A stretch of 64,000 bases of DNA from Bacteroides oleiciplenus YIT 12058 (GTDB taxonomy: Bacteria; Bacteroidota; Bacteroidia; Bacteroidales; Bacteroidaceae): NCBI RefSeq assembly GCF_000315485.1, contig NZ_JH992941.1, forward strand, positions 868,001 through 932,000, given 5' to 3'. Made by a program: the position numbers and the translations under genes. Shown here in pieces: positions 34,386 through 43,743 of this stretch. A model generated the notes under the pieces. It did not search any database. It saw only the letters and a list, made by a program, of their open reading frames with translations, and was not told the DNA's origin. The first letter of the stretch is position 1, and each line of letters begins with the position of its first letter.

Positions 34386-37300
34386 TTACTTTATAAAGTC
34401 CTTAGGAAGAACGCCAAACTGCTTCTGGAAGCATTTGGAAAAGTAAGAAGGGGTATTGAAACCGGTCATATAACAAACTTCATTTATCCGGCATTCTCCC
34501 TCTTTGAGTAATTGCACCGCTTTCTTTAAACGTTCCAGACGAATGTAATCGTTCGGAGTCATGTCTAATATACCTTTTATTTTCCGGTTAAGGCTCGAAC
34601 GGCTCATATTCAATTGTCCTGCCATATCATCCAGGTTAAAATCAGGATTCTGCATATTTGCATCCACCACTTCCTTCAACGTCCTGAGGAAAGTCTCATC
34701 TGCCTTAGTCATTGCCATACTGTTAGCCTGCACAAAAGGAGAATGGGCAAAAGCAACCCGCAATTTCTCCCGGTTGCTTAGCAAATTAGAGATACACACC
34801 TTCAGGTACTCCACGGAGAATGGTTTCTCTATATAAACATCCGCTCCAAGCTTCATCCCTTCTATCTTTGCTTGAAGAGTGGTCTTGGCAGTCAGCAATA
34901 TAATGGGTATATGGCTATGGTCCAATTCCGATTTCAAATGTTCACATAACTCCAATCCATCCATTTCGGGCATCATAATGTCCGAAATAACCAGATTGAC
35001 AGTATGTTCTTCCAATACTTTCAAGGCTTCCACTCCATTCAAGGCCGTCAATACCTGATATTTAGTGGATAGCTGTTTCACAATGAACGACTGCATCTCC
35101 AAGCTATCTTCCACCACAAGGAGAGTATATTGGTTTTGCGGATTAGAATCTACTTCGACTTCATTCTTTTCTACAGGTTTTTCGCACTCAACCTGCTCCT
35201 TCTGCCCCCTGGCATGGGTATGCCTTATCGGAAGCGATAACAGGAATTGATTGCTTTCCATAGAATCATTCATGGACAAAGTGCCTCCATGAAGTTCGGC
35301 AAGCGAACGTGCCAGAGGCAAGCCGATACCTGTGCCGGAAACAGAATGCAGCACACCGTCTTTACACTGAACAAATGGCTTGAATATCTCTTCGCGCATC
35401 TCTGCCGGCACAATATACCCATCATTGCATACCAAAAGATACATCTGCTCACCTTCAACATATAACTTAATACGAATATATGTTTCCGAATATTTCATGC
35501 CATTCGTCATCAAATTACTGATAATTTTAGTGAGTCCCTCCTTATCGACCGAGGTATACAGTTCTTCGGGAGAATCTATTGTAAACTCCAACCCACTTTG
35601 GCGTGCCAATGGCTTAAAGCGCTTATATGTTTTACGCAGAATATCCGCTACATTGCATTCTACAAAGTCCAGTTGGAATCCTTGTGTTTCTGTTTTCCGA
35701 AAATCGAGCAACTGGTTCACCAAGTCGAGCAGGCGGTTCGTATTCAAATCCATAATCTCCAAGTCATCTCTGATTTCATCAGAAACCGCACCGGATGCCA
35801 AAACATTCTCTAACGGGCTCTTTATCAACGTTAACGGTGTACGTATCTCATGAGCTACATTCGTAAAGAAATCTATTTTTGCCGTATAGAGTTCACGCTC
35901 TTTTTTCCGTTCAAACTTCTCCATCGCCAACCGGTGCTTCTGTTGGGTTCTTCTTCTGAAGTACAACGCAGCAATGCCCAATGAGCATAAGATCAGCATT
36001 ACATAAATAACATATGCCCATACCGATAAGTAAAAAGGAGGTCGGATACGTACATTGAGTATACGCTCCGTATCGTTCCATTTACCGTCTCCATTGGAGC
36101 CTTTTATGTGCAGCGTATAGCTTCCATAAGGCAGATTAGAATAAGTTATCATAGAATTCCGCCCCAGCACATACCACTCATTATCAAAACCTTCCAATTT
36201 ATACATCAGAAGATTCATTTCCGGCGCCTGATAGCTCAATGCAGCTACTTGGAAAGCAAAGGAATTCTGGTCTGCAGCAAGTTCTATCTTGTCGGAGTAG
36301 GTGATGCTTTGTTGCAAAGGAGAACCCGGAGTATCGACAGATAACCGCTTATTAAACAAATAAAAATCGGTAATCACCACCGGAGGAAGGAAGGTATTCT
36401 CGACAAAAGTCTCCGGATCAAATATGATAAACCCATTAATACTCCCCAGATAAATACGCCCTTTCTTATCACAGTATCCGGACTGGAAATTAAACTGATT
36501 GCTCAGCAACCCATTGGCCCGGGTATAGACATGCATGGCTTCGGTCTGCGGATTGAAGCAGACCAGACCATAATTACTCGTAATCCACAGGTTTCCCCGC
36601 TTGTCTTCTACCATCTTATAGACGGTATTGTTCGGAAGGCCATTCGAAGTATCGTAACGGGTGAAATCATCCGTTTCAGGATTATAACGGCAAAAGCCCT
36701 TTCCCATCGTCATAAACCACAGGCGCTTTTTGCTGTCTTCATAAATAGAAATCACCTTATTATAGGAGAGAGAAGTTGGATCTTTCTCATCCGAAAGGTA
36801 ACTCTTCCATTGTTTGGTGTGCGTATTGTAACAAAACACACCGTTTGAGAAAGTGGCAAACCACAGATTCCCATTAAAATCTTCCAGAATATTATAAATA
36901 AACAGAATGCCCAGTTGCGGGATATGGGTAAAATCATCGGAAGAACGGTTATATTTCAGCAAACCGGATGTTGTCCCTATCCATATGTCCCCCGTAGTTG
37001 TTTTGCAAACCGTAAAAACATCATTGGCAACCATGGAATTCTCCTCTTTGCCTTTGGAGTAATGCTTCACTTGCCCAGTGCGTAAATTCACCTTGTTCAG
37101 TCCCCCGGAAAAAGTACCTACCCACAAATCATCTCCATCCATGCAGAGGGCATGAATATTCTTATAGATGGAAGGATGCTCAAACGGTACTATCTTTTCA
37201 GTCTCGGGATCAAAATTAAATAATCCCTTATCTTCGGTGCCTATCCATAAAGTACCGTCATTACTCTCACAGATTTCACGCACCCGGCGACCGAAATACT

Positions 37301-38333
37301 TGATATCATCTCTCGGATAGAATTTCTCAAAATAAGTCCACTGGTATGGATAGTAGTTCACACCACCAAAATAGGAGCCTACCCACATGCCATTCTCTCT
37401 ATCCCGATAAATCGAATAAATGGCATTGTCCGACAGGGCATAGGAATCATCCTGGTCGGGCACTGTCAGATGGGTGACATGGTCATTGGTAAGATTGTAT
37501 ATGTATAATCCCGTTTCCGTACCTGCCCACAGCTCATCATCAGATTTAAACTGCAATGTACGTACATAAGCATTCAGAAGCTTACGGGATTTGCCATTCG
37601 TAAAGTTTATTTCGGTCAATCCGTTGAATGATGCTACATAGATGCAGTTATGCGGACCATTGACCTGGCAATTAATAATATCGTCTTTGAATATTTCATT
37701 TCCATCTGCATCCTTAAAAGGTTGCAAGGTTTCAAAACCAGCCTTTGCGGAATAAAGATTATCGCCATGCAATGCCAGCCAAAAAGTATCTCCATTCAGC
37801 CAAAAGCGAGTAACATTAGGTATTCCCGACTCATGAAGGTAGTTCTGCAATTGTTGTTTACTGCTATTGTAACAGAATAATCCCTGATATTCGACTGATA
37901 TCCAGATATTATTCTGTTCGTCACTCCTTATCATAGTCACGAAATCCCGAATCACCGTTCCCTTATCGCTTGTTCGATTGAATGAAGTAAAAGAATCCAA
38001 TACCGGATTATAAATAAAGACACCTCCATCAGTACCGACCCAGATATTCCCGTCAGTATCTTCATAGAGTGTCGTGATGAAGTTCCTTCCTAAATTAGAG
38101 TTTTCATTGTTATAGACACGGAAAGACAAACCATCATAACGGTTCAAACCGTCTTTAGTACCAAACCACATAAAGCCTTTCTTGTCCTGGAATATCTGAT
38201 TCACAGAATTCTGCGAGAGACCATTTTTAATGTCTACCGTCCTGAAATAATAGTGAACAGCATTATAAGCATAGGACGGCAATGCCGCCACTATGCACAG
38301 ACAAAAGAAAAGCTTTATGAATGTTCGGTTCAT
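34386..38333 (-). CDS. Hybrid two-component system sensor/regulator (HTCS2)
   Basis: A 1315-residue protein with all HTCS parts: Sec leader (1-22), propeller sensor (repeated FMWFGTK, IWVGTD, LWIGTE strands), Y_Y_Y domain, one membrane helix (YLSVWAYVIYVMLILCSLGIAALYF), HisKA with H828 in NVAHEIRTPL, HATPase (GTGIGLPLARSL), receiver with D1118 in ISDIMMP, and an AraC-type HTH at the end. It is a paralogue of HTCS1; the first strands (NGLSQNSVNQIFQDKKGFMW) and the whole C-terminal half align without gaps by eye. It is co-transcribed with the GH2 gene upstream (25-bp gap) and precedes the oxidative cassette. There is no susCD pair in its own block, so it may control a neighbour. Confidence 0.94.
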   Translation of the reverse strand: MNRTFIKLFFCLCIVAALPSYAYNAVHYYFRTVDIKNGLSQNSVNQIFQDKKGFMWFGTKDGLNRYDGLSFRVYNNENSNLGRNFITTLYEDTDGNIWVGTDGGVFIYNPVLDSFTSFNRTSDKGTVIRDFVTMIRSDEQNNIWISVEYQGLFCYNSSKQQLQNYLHESGIPNVTRFWLNGDTFWLALHGDNLYSAKAGFETLQPFKDADGNEIFKDDIINCQVNGPHNCIYVASFNGLTEINFTNGKSRKLLNAYVRTLQFKSDDELWAGTETGLYIYNLTNDHVTHLTVPDQDDSYALSDNAIYSIYRDRENGMWVGSYFGGVNYYPYQWTYFEKFYPRDDIKYFGRRVREICESNDGTLWIGTEDKGLFNFDPETEKIVPFEHPSIYKNIHALCMDGDDLWVGTFSGGLNKVNLRTGQVKHYSKGKEENSMVANDVFTVCKTTTGDIWIGTTSGLLKYNRSSDDFTHIPQLGILFIYNILEDFNGNLWFATFSNGVFCYNTHTKQWKSYLSDEKDPTSLSYNKVISIYEDSKKRLWFMTMGKGFCRYNPETDDFTRYDTSNGLPNNTVYKMVEDKRGNLWITSNYGLVCFNPQTEAMHVYTRANGLLSNQFNFQSGYCDKKGRIYLGSINGFIIFDPETFVENTFLPPVVITDFYLFNKRLSVDTPGSPLQQSITYSDKIELAADQNSFAFQVAALSYQAPEMNLLMYKLEGFDNEWYVLGRNSMITYSNLPYGSYTLHIKGSNGDGKWNDTERILNVRIRPPFYLSVWAYVIYVMLILCSLGIAALYFRRRTQQKHRLAMEKFERKKERELYTAKIDFFTNVAHEIRTPLTLIKSPLENVLASGAVSDEIRDDLEIMDLNTNRLLDLVNQLLDFRKTETQGFQLDFVECNVADILRKTYKRFKPLARQSGLEFTIDSPEELYTSVDKEGLTKIISNLMTNGMKYSETYIRIKLYVEGEQMYLLVCNDGYIVPAEMREEIFKPFVQCKDGVLHSVSGTGIGLPLARSLAELHGGTLSMNDSMESNQFLLSLPIRHTHARGQKEQVECEKPVEKNEVEVDSNPQNQYTLLVVEDSLEMQSFIVKQLSTKYQVLTALNGVEALKVLEEHTVNLVISDIMMPEMDGLELCEHLKSELDHSHIPIILLTAKTTLQAKIEGMKLGADVYIEKPFSVEYLKVCISNLLSNREKLRVAFAHSPFVQANSMAMTKADETFLRTLKEVVDANMQNPDFNLDDMAGQLNMSRSSLNRKIKGILDMTPNDYIRLERLKKAVQLLKEGECRINEVCYMTGFNTPSYFSKCFQKQFGVLPKDFIK

Positions 38334-38358
38334 AACTTCCTCCTTCTTTTCGAGAGTT

Positions 38359-40176
38359 TTATTTCTTTAATGAATTACAGATACGTGTGTTTATCTCTTT
38401 AACGCGCTTTTCATCCAGTTTTATCACCTTGCGGTCATAAGTAATCAGACCGTTCACTTCCACCTCCACGTCAGTGGTCTGCGTATAAACTGCGCCGGAG
38501 AATCCTCTATCTATCAATTTATACAGCATATCGGCATACTTCACGTATTCGTCCGTAGCCTCTTTGGAAGAATTAAACTGAACATACCCCCAGTTGCGAT
38601 TCGGTTCCCAGAGATGATCTTTCAAAACAAGGCCGATACCACCATATTCACCCAGAACCGTTGCACGTTGAGCGTCATATAAGAACATCTCCGGTGCGGG
38701 ATAATGATGAAGGTCGAGCATATCTCCACAAGTATAATGGTTGCCACCACTTGCCGGATTCACCAGGCGGGTCGGGTCATATTGTTTTGTCCATTCGGCT
38801 ATTTCAACCGTTTTGAATTGTCCCCACGCCTCATTGAATGGCACCCAAGTACCGATGCAAGGATAAGAATAAAGACAATCCATTATCTCTTTCCATTCTT
38901 TACGGTAGTAAGCCTCAGACTCTGCGGTACGTTTCATCTCAGTACCATTAAAATACTGGCGCATCTGCCATTGCGGACTGCGGTCTCCACTTGGCATATC
39001 CTGCCATACAATAATTCCAAGTTGGTCGCAATAGGTATACCAGCGGGCAGGTTCCACCTTGATGTGCTTACGAATCATATTATAACCGAAGTCTTTCGTC
39101 TTCTGGATGTCATACAATAAAGCCTCGTCCGTAGGAGCTGTATATAATCCATCAGGCCACCATCCCTGATCGAGCGGACCAAACTGGAATACGGCTTCAT
39201 TGTTCAGTTCCAAACGCATCACGCCATTAGCATCCCGGCCGGTAGAGTACTTACGCATAGCTGCATAGCTATCCACTTTATCTACAACCTTTCCATCACT
39301 CTTTAAAGTTACCTTCAACGTATAAAGAAAAGGAGAATCAGGGCTCCATAACTTAGTAGCCTTAGGCATGGTCACTTCTACAGCTTCTCCGTTAATACTT
39401 TTACCTGTAGCTACCAACTGGTTACCGTCATACACGTTTACCTCTACAAAATCGGATGCAGAATTAGCATTCAATTCAGCCTTTACCGTCAGCAAGTTGC
39501 GATCGATATCGGGAGTGATACGAAGATTCTCAATATGTTTTCCGGCAACAGGTTCCAACCATACAGTTTGCCAGATACCGGTTACAGGGGTATACCAAAT
39601 ACCTTCCGGTCTGTTCACCTGCTTGCCACGAGGTTGAGGTCCTCTATCCGTAGGGTCCCACACTTTCACCACCAGGGTATTATTACCTTTGGCAGCCAAA
39701 GCAGGAGTTATGTCGAAAGAGAACGGGGTAAATCCTCCGGTATGACTTCCAACTTTAACACCATTCACCCATACATCTGTTTTCCAATCGACAGCACCGA
39801 AATGCAACAGAACTTGTTTGCCTTTCCAAGCCGATGGTACATCGAAACTCCGTTGATAAATCACTTCCTGTTTCTCGTTCACCCTTTTTCCTACTCCGGA
39901 CAGGGAGGATTCTATCGCAAAGGGAACAAGAATCTGACCTTCAAAATCAGTTGGTATAGCTCCACCTTTATCAATAATTGCATAATCCCACAAGCCATTC
40001 AGGTTCTTCCAATCATTACGTTGCATGATTGGGCGTGGATACTCCGGTAAAACTTGAGACGGATTGATTTGTTCCGCCCAATTAGTCTTTATCTTGTCAC
40101 CGACAGGTTTCCATTGAGCCAGACTCTCTAAAATAAAAAACGTTACTAAGAATAATGAGATGAATAATCTTTTCAT
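38359..40176 (-). CDS. GH2 glycosidase, short form
   Basis: A 605-residue exported enzyme (signal 1-20) with a jelly roll (YQRSFDVPSAWKGKQVLLHF), an Ig-like domain and a TIM barrel, without the extra C-terminal domains of LacZ-type enzymes. E449 in VPFNEAWGQ is the acid/base and E510 in VLGEYGGIG the nucleophile. FGPLDQGWWPDGLYTAPTD near 332 replaces the common GxNRHE motif and marks a distinct GH2 group found in Bacteroides PULs. The sugar released (galactose, glucuronate, arabinopyranose or other) is not certain. It heads the operon with HTCS2. Confidence 0.88.
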   Translation of the reverse strand: MKRLFISLFLVTFFILESLAQWKPVGDKIKTNWAEQINPSQVLPEYPRPIMQRNDWKNLNGLWDYAIIDKGGAIPTDFEGQILVPFAIESSLSGVGKRVNEKQEVIYQRSFDVPSAWKGKQVLLHFGAVDWKTDVWVNGVKVGSHTGGFTPFSFDITPALAAKGNNTLVVKVWDPTDRGPQPRGKQVNRPEGIWYTPVTGIWQTVWLEPVAGKHIENLRITPDIDRNLLTVKAELNANSASDFVEVNVYDGNQLVATGKSINGEAVEVTMPKATKLWSPDSPFLYTLKVTLKSDGKVVDKVDSYAAMRKYSTGRDANGVMRLELNNEAVFQFGPLDQGWWPDGLYTAPTDEALLYDIQKTKDFGYNMIRKHIKVEPARWYTYCDQLGIIVWQDMPSGDRSPQWQMRQYFNGTEMKRTAESEAYYRKEWKEIMDCLYSYPCIGTWVPFNEAWGQFKTVEIAEWTKQYDPTRLVNPASGGNHYTCGDMLDLHHYPAPEMFLYDAQRATVLGEYGGIGLVLKDHLWEPNRNWGYVQFNSSKEATDEYVKYADMLYKLIDRGFSGAVYTQTTDVEVEVNGLITYDRKVIKLDEKRVKEINTRICNSLKK

Positions 40177-40205
40177 GGTATATAACTATTTTAATTGTTC
40201 GAAAG

Positions 40206-40213
40206 CAAAGTTA
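40206..40213 (-). promoter_or_regulatory. -7 box of the GH2-HTCS2 operon
   Basis: On the minus strand this reads TAACTTTG, matching TAnnTTTG, 30 bp before the ATG at 40176. Confidence 0.55.
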
Positions 40214-40439
40214 GCCACAAATTCATTTTTAAAATAACGCGATTGGCTCAATAAATGCAATAATCTTTCCATTTTTAGCGTGTTAATCAGAAAGATACCC
40301 GAAAAGTACAGAATAATGGAGCAATCAGGAATATTACAGGGGCAACCGCATCAAAAGTCTCCTTCATTTCTTTCTAATGAACAAAATGCGCTAAGGTGGC
40401 AGGGCGATAAAGTAAGCGTTTGAATTAAGTTCTCAGATC

Positions 40440-40638
40440 GCTACTTTTATGTTTTTTCCCTGCGATGGCTAAGAAAAATCGCAGTAGACACTTATTCTTT
40501 CCACCGTGGGGAAAGTTTCTTTCCATCACTGAGAAAGTTTCTTTCCACCATGGTGGAAAGAAAAAACCTCCATGGTGGAAAGAATAAGCATTCGTAGGCA
40601 GAGGAGTAAACCTTGGCAGGGAAAAAGAATAAAAGTGC
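40440..40638. repeat. Four-unit palindromic array with inverted flanking arms, 22-bp period
   Basis: Palindrome centres lie at about 40504, 40526, 40548 and 40570, each 22 bp apart. The third unit is the perfect palindrome CTTTCCACCATGGTGGAAAG (40541-40560); the others keep CTTTCCA and GAAAG arms. The flanks 40440-40463 and 40615-40638 are imperfect inverted copies of each other (ACTTTTAT, TTTTTCCCTGC against GCAGGGAAAAA, ATAAAAGT). It is the third such array in the window, here between divergent promoters. Confidence 0.85.
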
Positions 40639-40706
40639 CTAAGAAAGAAGTTATGTGTTCCAAGATTTTCGTAATTTCGCCCAATAAAATCTAATAGCAT
40701 GCAGTA

Positions 40707-43589
40707 ATGAAAACACTTAAAGCAGCATTGATACCTCTGATAATAGCCTTATCACTTCCTTCCGGACAAGCACAAACCCGCTTCGATGATCTGGAATTCA
40801 AGCAATTCTCCACACCGGAAGGACTGCCTAACAGCATGGTTCACCAGATTTATCAGGACAGGGATGGATATATCTGGATTTCTACATTCTATGGATTATT
40901 CCGTTACGACGGTTACGAAGTTCGTACGTATAAATCCAACCTTTACACTCCCGGACTTTTAGCTAATAATAATGTAATTTGTGCAGAAGAAGATTATTCC
41001 CACCGCCTTTGGATTGGGACGCATGAAGGACTTTGCGTACTCGATAAGCAAACAGGCGAAATAAGGAAAATGAAGCTGGAAGGAATAAGCAAGCATCGCT
41101 TGAACGAAATTCATGTGACCAAAGATAATAAAGTTTATCTGGGATATATCCGTGGAATGGCTTATTATAATGCAGAGCTAGATACATTAGAGTTGATGAC
41201 AAGCAAGAATTGCAAAGGTGAAGTACCCGAGCAAATCAACATTCAAACCTTGCTTGAAGATGAAAACGGCGATTTATTGATTGGCACATGGCAAGATGGT
41301 CTTTTCCACTATAATATAAAAGAGAATAAGTTTATACACTATCCTCCGTTGGATGAAAGCAACTCCGTATTGGCTTTATTCCAAGACTCAAAAGGTGCAT
41401 TATGGATAGGTACAAGCGGTTCCGGGCTGTATAAGGTAAACTTCTCTCCTGATAAGAAGACATTATCTGTCGAAAAAGCCTATAAGCACGATGCTCTTAA
41501 CACTCTGTCCCTCTCTTCCGATTATATTTATTCCATTCACGAAGACCTGCAAACTCATTCGTTATGGCTGGGTACACGGAATGGGGTCAGCATCATGGAC
41601 TTGACCGATGAAGGGAAATTTATAAACTACCGAGAGTCGGGTTCAGAACACTATCTGCCTGTCCGTGAAGTGAACACCGTCTTTCGCGATAAAAATGGCT
41701 TGATGTGGATTGGTACCAAAGGTGCCGGAGTCTTTCATGTGAATACCCGTACGCGTCCTTTCGAAGTTTTTTATCCGCGTGGCAACGGGAAATCTTTTAC
41801 GGATATTATCTCTACCTTGTATGTGGAAGAAAGCGGAGCTTCTTGGGTAGGCTTCGGATATGGAATTGATTATCAGTCGGAAGACGAGAAAGTAACCTTA
41901 ATTCCCTCTAAACGCCCCTATCATATTTCTTACAGCCCATCTACCCGGGAAGTGCTGCTTGCTATCCATGATGGAGGGGTGATAGTTTGTCGGAATGGAA
42001 AGATTGTCCACCAGTACAAAGCCTCGAATTGCGGTTTTATACCTCACGATTTAGTCTATTGGGTACATGAAGACCGGAAAGGGAATTGGTGGTTAGGTAC
42101 ATATAAAGGACTTAGCGTGCGTTATCAGAATGGTCGCGAATACAGTTTCAATCAATTGCCCGATGCCGATAAATTACTTTCTAAAGAGATAACCAGCATA
42201 ATGGAAGATAATGACGGCTCTTTGTGGCTGGCGACCAATAATAATGGCATCGTCCACGTCACCGGCAATATGGAACAGCCCGAGTCTTTGCAATGCAAGA
42301 ATTACTGCATTGAAAATGGCTTGTTACCGATCAACACCCCACTTTGTTTTCTTCTGGATAAGAGTGGAAAGGTTTGGGTGGGAACGGAAGGAAGCGGACT
42401 TTGCCTGTATGACGCACAGAATGATTGCTTCCGGTCTGTTCATCAGGAATACAATTTGCCGGGAGATATGGTTGGTAGCATGGAGGAAGACAATAACGGA
42501 AACCTTTGGCTGGGCACTAACCAGGGATTGGTGAAACTGACAATTACCGGAGAAGAGAAAGGGCGGGTGCGGATATTTACGGTAGCCGACGGATTGGCCG
42601 ATAACTTCTTCAATCAGAATGCATCCTTCTATCGTAACGGGACTTTCTATTTCGGTTGCAGCCGCGGCATCGTTACGTTCAACTCTAAAATTGCCGAAGA
42701 AAATCACTCTGATGTTTCTTTATGCATTACGGATATATGGATAGACGGGAAATCATTGGAGCAGATGCCGGAAAATAAAAGAAGAGAAATCAGCCCTTTC
42801 ACCGCCGATTTTACGGAACAACTCATTGTCCCCGCCGCATATTCCAATTTTACCATATGCTTTGCTTCCCTCACTTACAATCATCCCCAACAGAATAATT
42901 ACGCCTACAGATTGCAAGGGCTCGACACCGACTGGCACTATGTGAATGCTTCCAACCGCAATGCCTATTACTCCAAACTACCTCCGGGAGAATATGTCTT
43001 TGAGCTACGCGCCACGAACGAGAATGGAGATTGGGGAGAAATACGGAAAATGGGAATAACCATCAAACCTCCTTTCTGGGCCACTTGGTGGGCATATCTT
43101 ATCTATGCATTCATATCCGTATCAGTCTTGGCATTGATATGGTGGGAAATACGCAGAAGGCTGATGTTGCGCAACCGGAAATATCTGCAAAAAGGGGAAA
43201 CAGACAAGGTGCATCACATCAAATTCCAGTTCTTTACGAACATCGCTTCGGACGATGAGAAGTTCTTGCAAGATGCCATTGCTTGTGTGAACAGGCATCT
43301 GAGTGATACTGACTTTGACGTTCCCCAATTTATCGATGAAATGGCGACAAGCCGCACCACCCTGCACAAGAAACTTAAATCACTGACGGGGCTGAATACA
43401 ACAGGCTTTGTACGCAGCATTCGCCTGAAGGCCGCCTGCAACATTATGGATGGGAATAAGAACATACGTATCTCCGACCTCGCCTATCAGGTAGGTTTCA
43501 ATGACCCCAAGTACTTTTCCATCTGTTTCAAGAAAGAATTTGGTATGCAACCAACAGAATATGCGATGAAAGCGGCTAAAAACGCATAA
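40707..43589 (+). CDS. HTCS-like sensor/AraC regulator lacking kinase and receiver domains
   Basis: A 960-residue protein. It has a signal peptide (1-22), the usual two-component propeller repeats (WISTFYGLFRYDGY, LWIGTHEGL and so on), a Y_Y_Y domain and a membrane helix at about 791-813 (WATWWAYLIYAFISVSVLALI). Directly after the HisKA entry motif FFTNIA (842-847) the chain continues with SDDEKFLQDA, which normally lies between receiver and HTH. The phospho-acceptor His, ATPase and receiver Asp are therefore all absent, about 370 residues in total. The AraC-type HTH (about 880-955, ISDLAYQVGFNDPKYFSICFKKEFG) is intact. The reading frame is open throughout, so this is an in-frame deletion and not a frameshift. 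It probably regulates the susCD locus that follows. Confidence 0.9.
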   Translation: MKTLKAALIPLIIALSLPSGQAQTRFDDLEFKQFSTPEGLPNSMVHQIYQDRDGYIWISTFYGLFRYDGYEVRTYKSNLYTPGLLANNNVICAEEDYSHRLWIGTHEGLCVLDKQTGEIRKMKLEGISKHRLNEIHVTKDNKVYLGYIRGMAYYNAELDTLELMTSKNCKGEVPEQINIQTLLEDENGDLLIGTWQDGLFHYNIKENKFIHYPPLDESNSVLALFQDSKGALWIGTSGSGLYKVNFSPDKKTLSVEKAYKHDALNTLSLSSDYIYSIHEDLQTHSLWLGTRNGVSIMDLTDEGKFINYRESGSEHYLPVREVNTVFRDKNGLMWIGTKGAGVFHVNTRTRPFEVFYPRGNGKSFTDIISTLYVEESGASWVGFGYGIDYQSEDEKVTLIPSKRPYHISYSPSTREVLLAIHDGGVIVCRNGKIVHQYKASNCGFIPHDLVYWVHEDRKGNWWLGTYKGLSVRYQNGREYSFNQLPDADKLLSKEITSIMEDNDGSLWLATNNNGIVHVTGNMEQPESLQCKNYCIENGLLPINTPLCFLLDKSGKVWVGTEGSGLCLYDAQNDCFRSVHQEYNLPGDMVGSMEEDNNGNLWLGTNQGLVKLTITGEEKGRVRIFTVADGLADNFFNQNASFYRNGTFYFGCSRGIVTFNSKIAEENHSDVSLCITDIWIDGKSLEQMPENKRREISPFTADFTEQLIVPAAYSNFTICFASLTYNHPQQNNYAYRLQGLDTDWHYVNASNRNAYYSKLPPGEYVFELRATNENGDWGEIRKMGITIKPPFWATWWAYLIYAFISVSVLALIWWEIRRRLMLRNRKYLQKGETDKVHHIKFQFFTNIASDDEKFLQDAIACVNRHLSDTDFDVPQFIDEMATSRTTLHKKLKSLTGLNTTGFVRSIRLKAACNIMDGNKNIRISDLAYQVGFNDPKYFSICFKKEFGMQPTEYAMKAAKNA

Positions 43590-43606
43590 TCTCCCCAGCA
43601 TAAGTG

Positions 43607-43652
43607 AGGTTGAAACATGTTCTTAAAAGGTAGAAGGAACATGTTTCAACCT
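43607..43652. terminator. Strong hairpin between regulator and susC
   Basis: AGGTTGAAACATGTTC (43607-43622) and its perfect complement (43637-43652) form a 16-bp stem with a 14-nt loop, 18 bp after the regulator stop. No T-run follows, so it may be a terminator of the weak Bacteroides type or an operator-like palindrome. Confidence 0.55.
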
Positions 43653-43692
43653 TACCGGAGGATGCTTCACCCTCTTAAAACATATGGCTGAT

Positions 43693-43700
43693 TACTTTTG
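43693..43700 (+). promoter_or_regulatory. -7 box of the region 3 susCD operon
   Basis: TACTTTTG matches TAnnTTTG. It overlaps the codons after the ATG at 43684 and lies 16 bp before the ATG at 43717, which favours the ATG at 43744 as the real susC start. Confidence 0.5.
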
Positions 43701-43743
43701 TGACGTTAATTTTTTAATGTCTAATTATAAAAGAAGTTGGCCT

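Larger units (their letters stand above)
40177..40706. other. Divergent intergenic region with palindromic array
   Basis: 530 bp between the divergent GH2 (minus) and kinase-less regulator (plus) genes. It holds the GH2 -7 box, the array at 40440-40638 and, near 40672, TAATTTCG, a one-mismatch -7 box for the plus-strand gene. An inverted pair CTGCGAT/ATCGCAG lies at 40460-40484. A 91-codon minus-strand ORF across the array is not considered a gene. Confidence 0.7.

Noticed and set aside
40425..40700. 91-codon minus-strand ORF over the third array
   Set aside because: It is made of translated palindromic repeats, has no homology-like features and no promoter; treated as spurious.
40707..43589. 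Pseudogene by frameshift
   Set aside because: The frame is open from leader to HTH; the missing part is an in-frame removal at a domain boundary.
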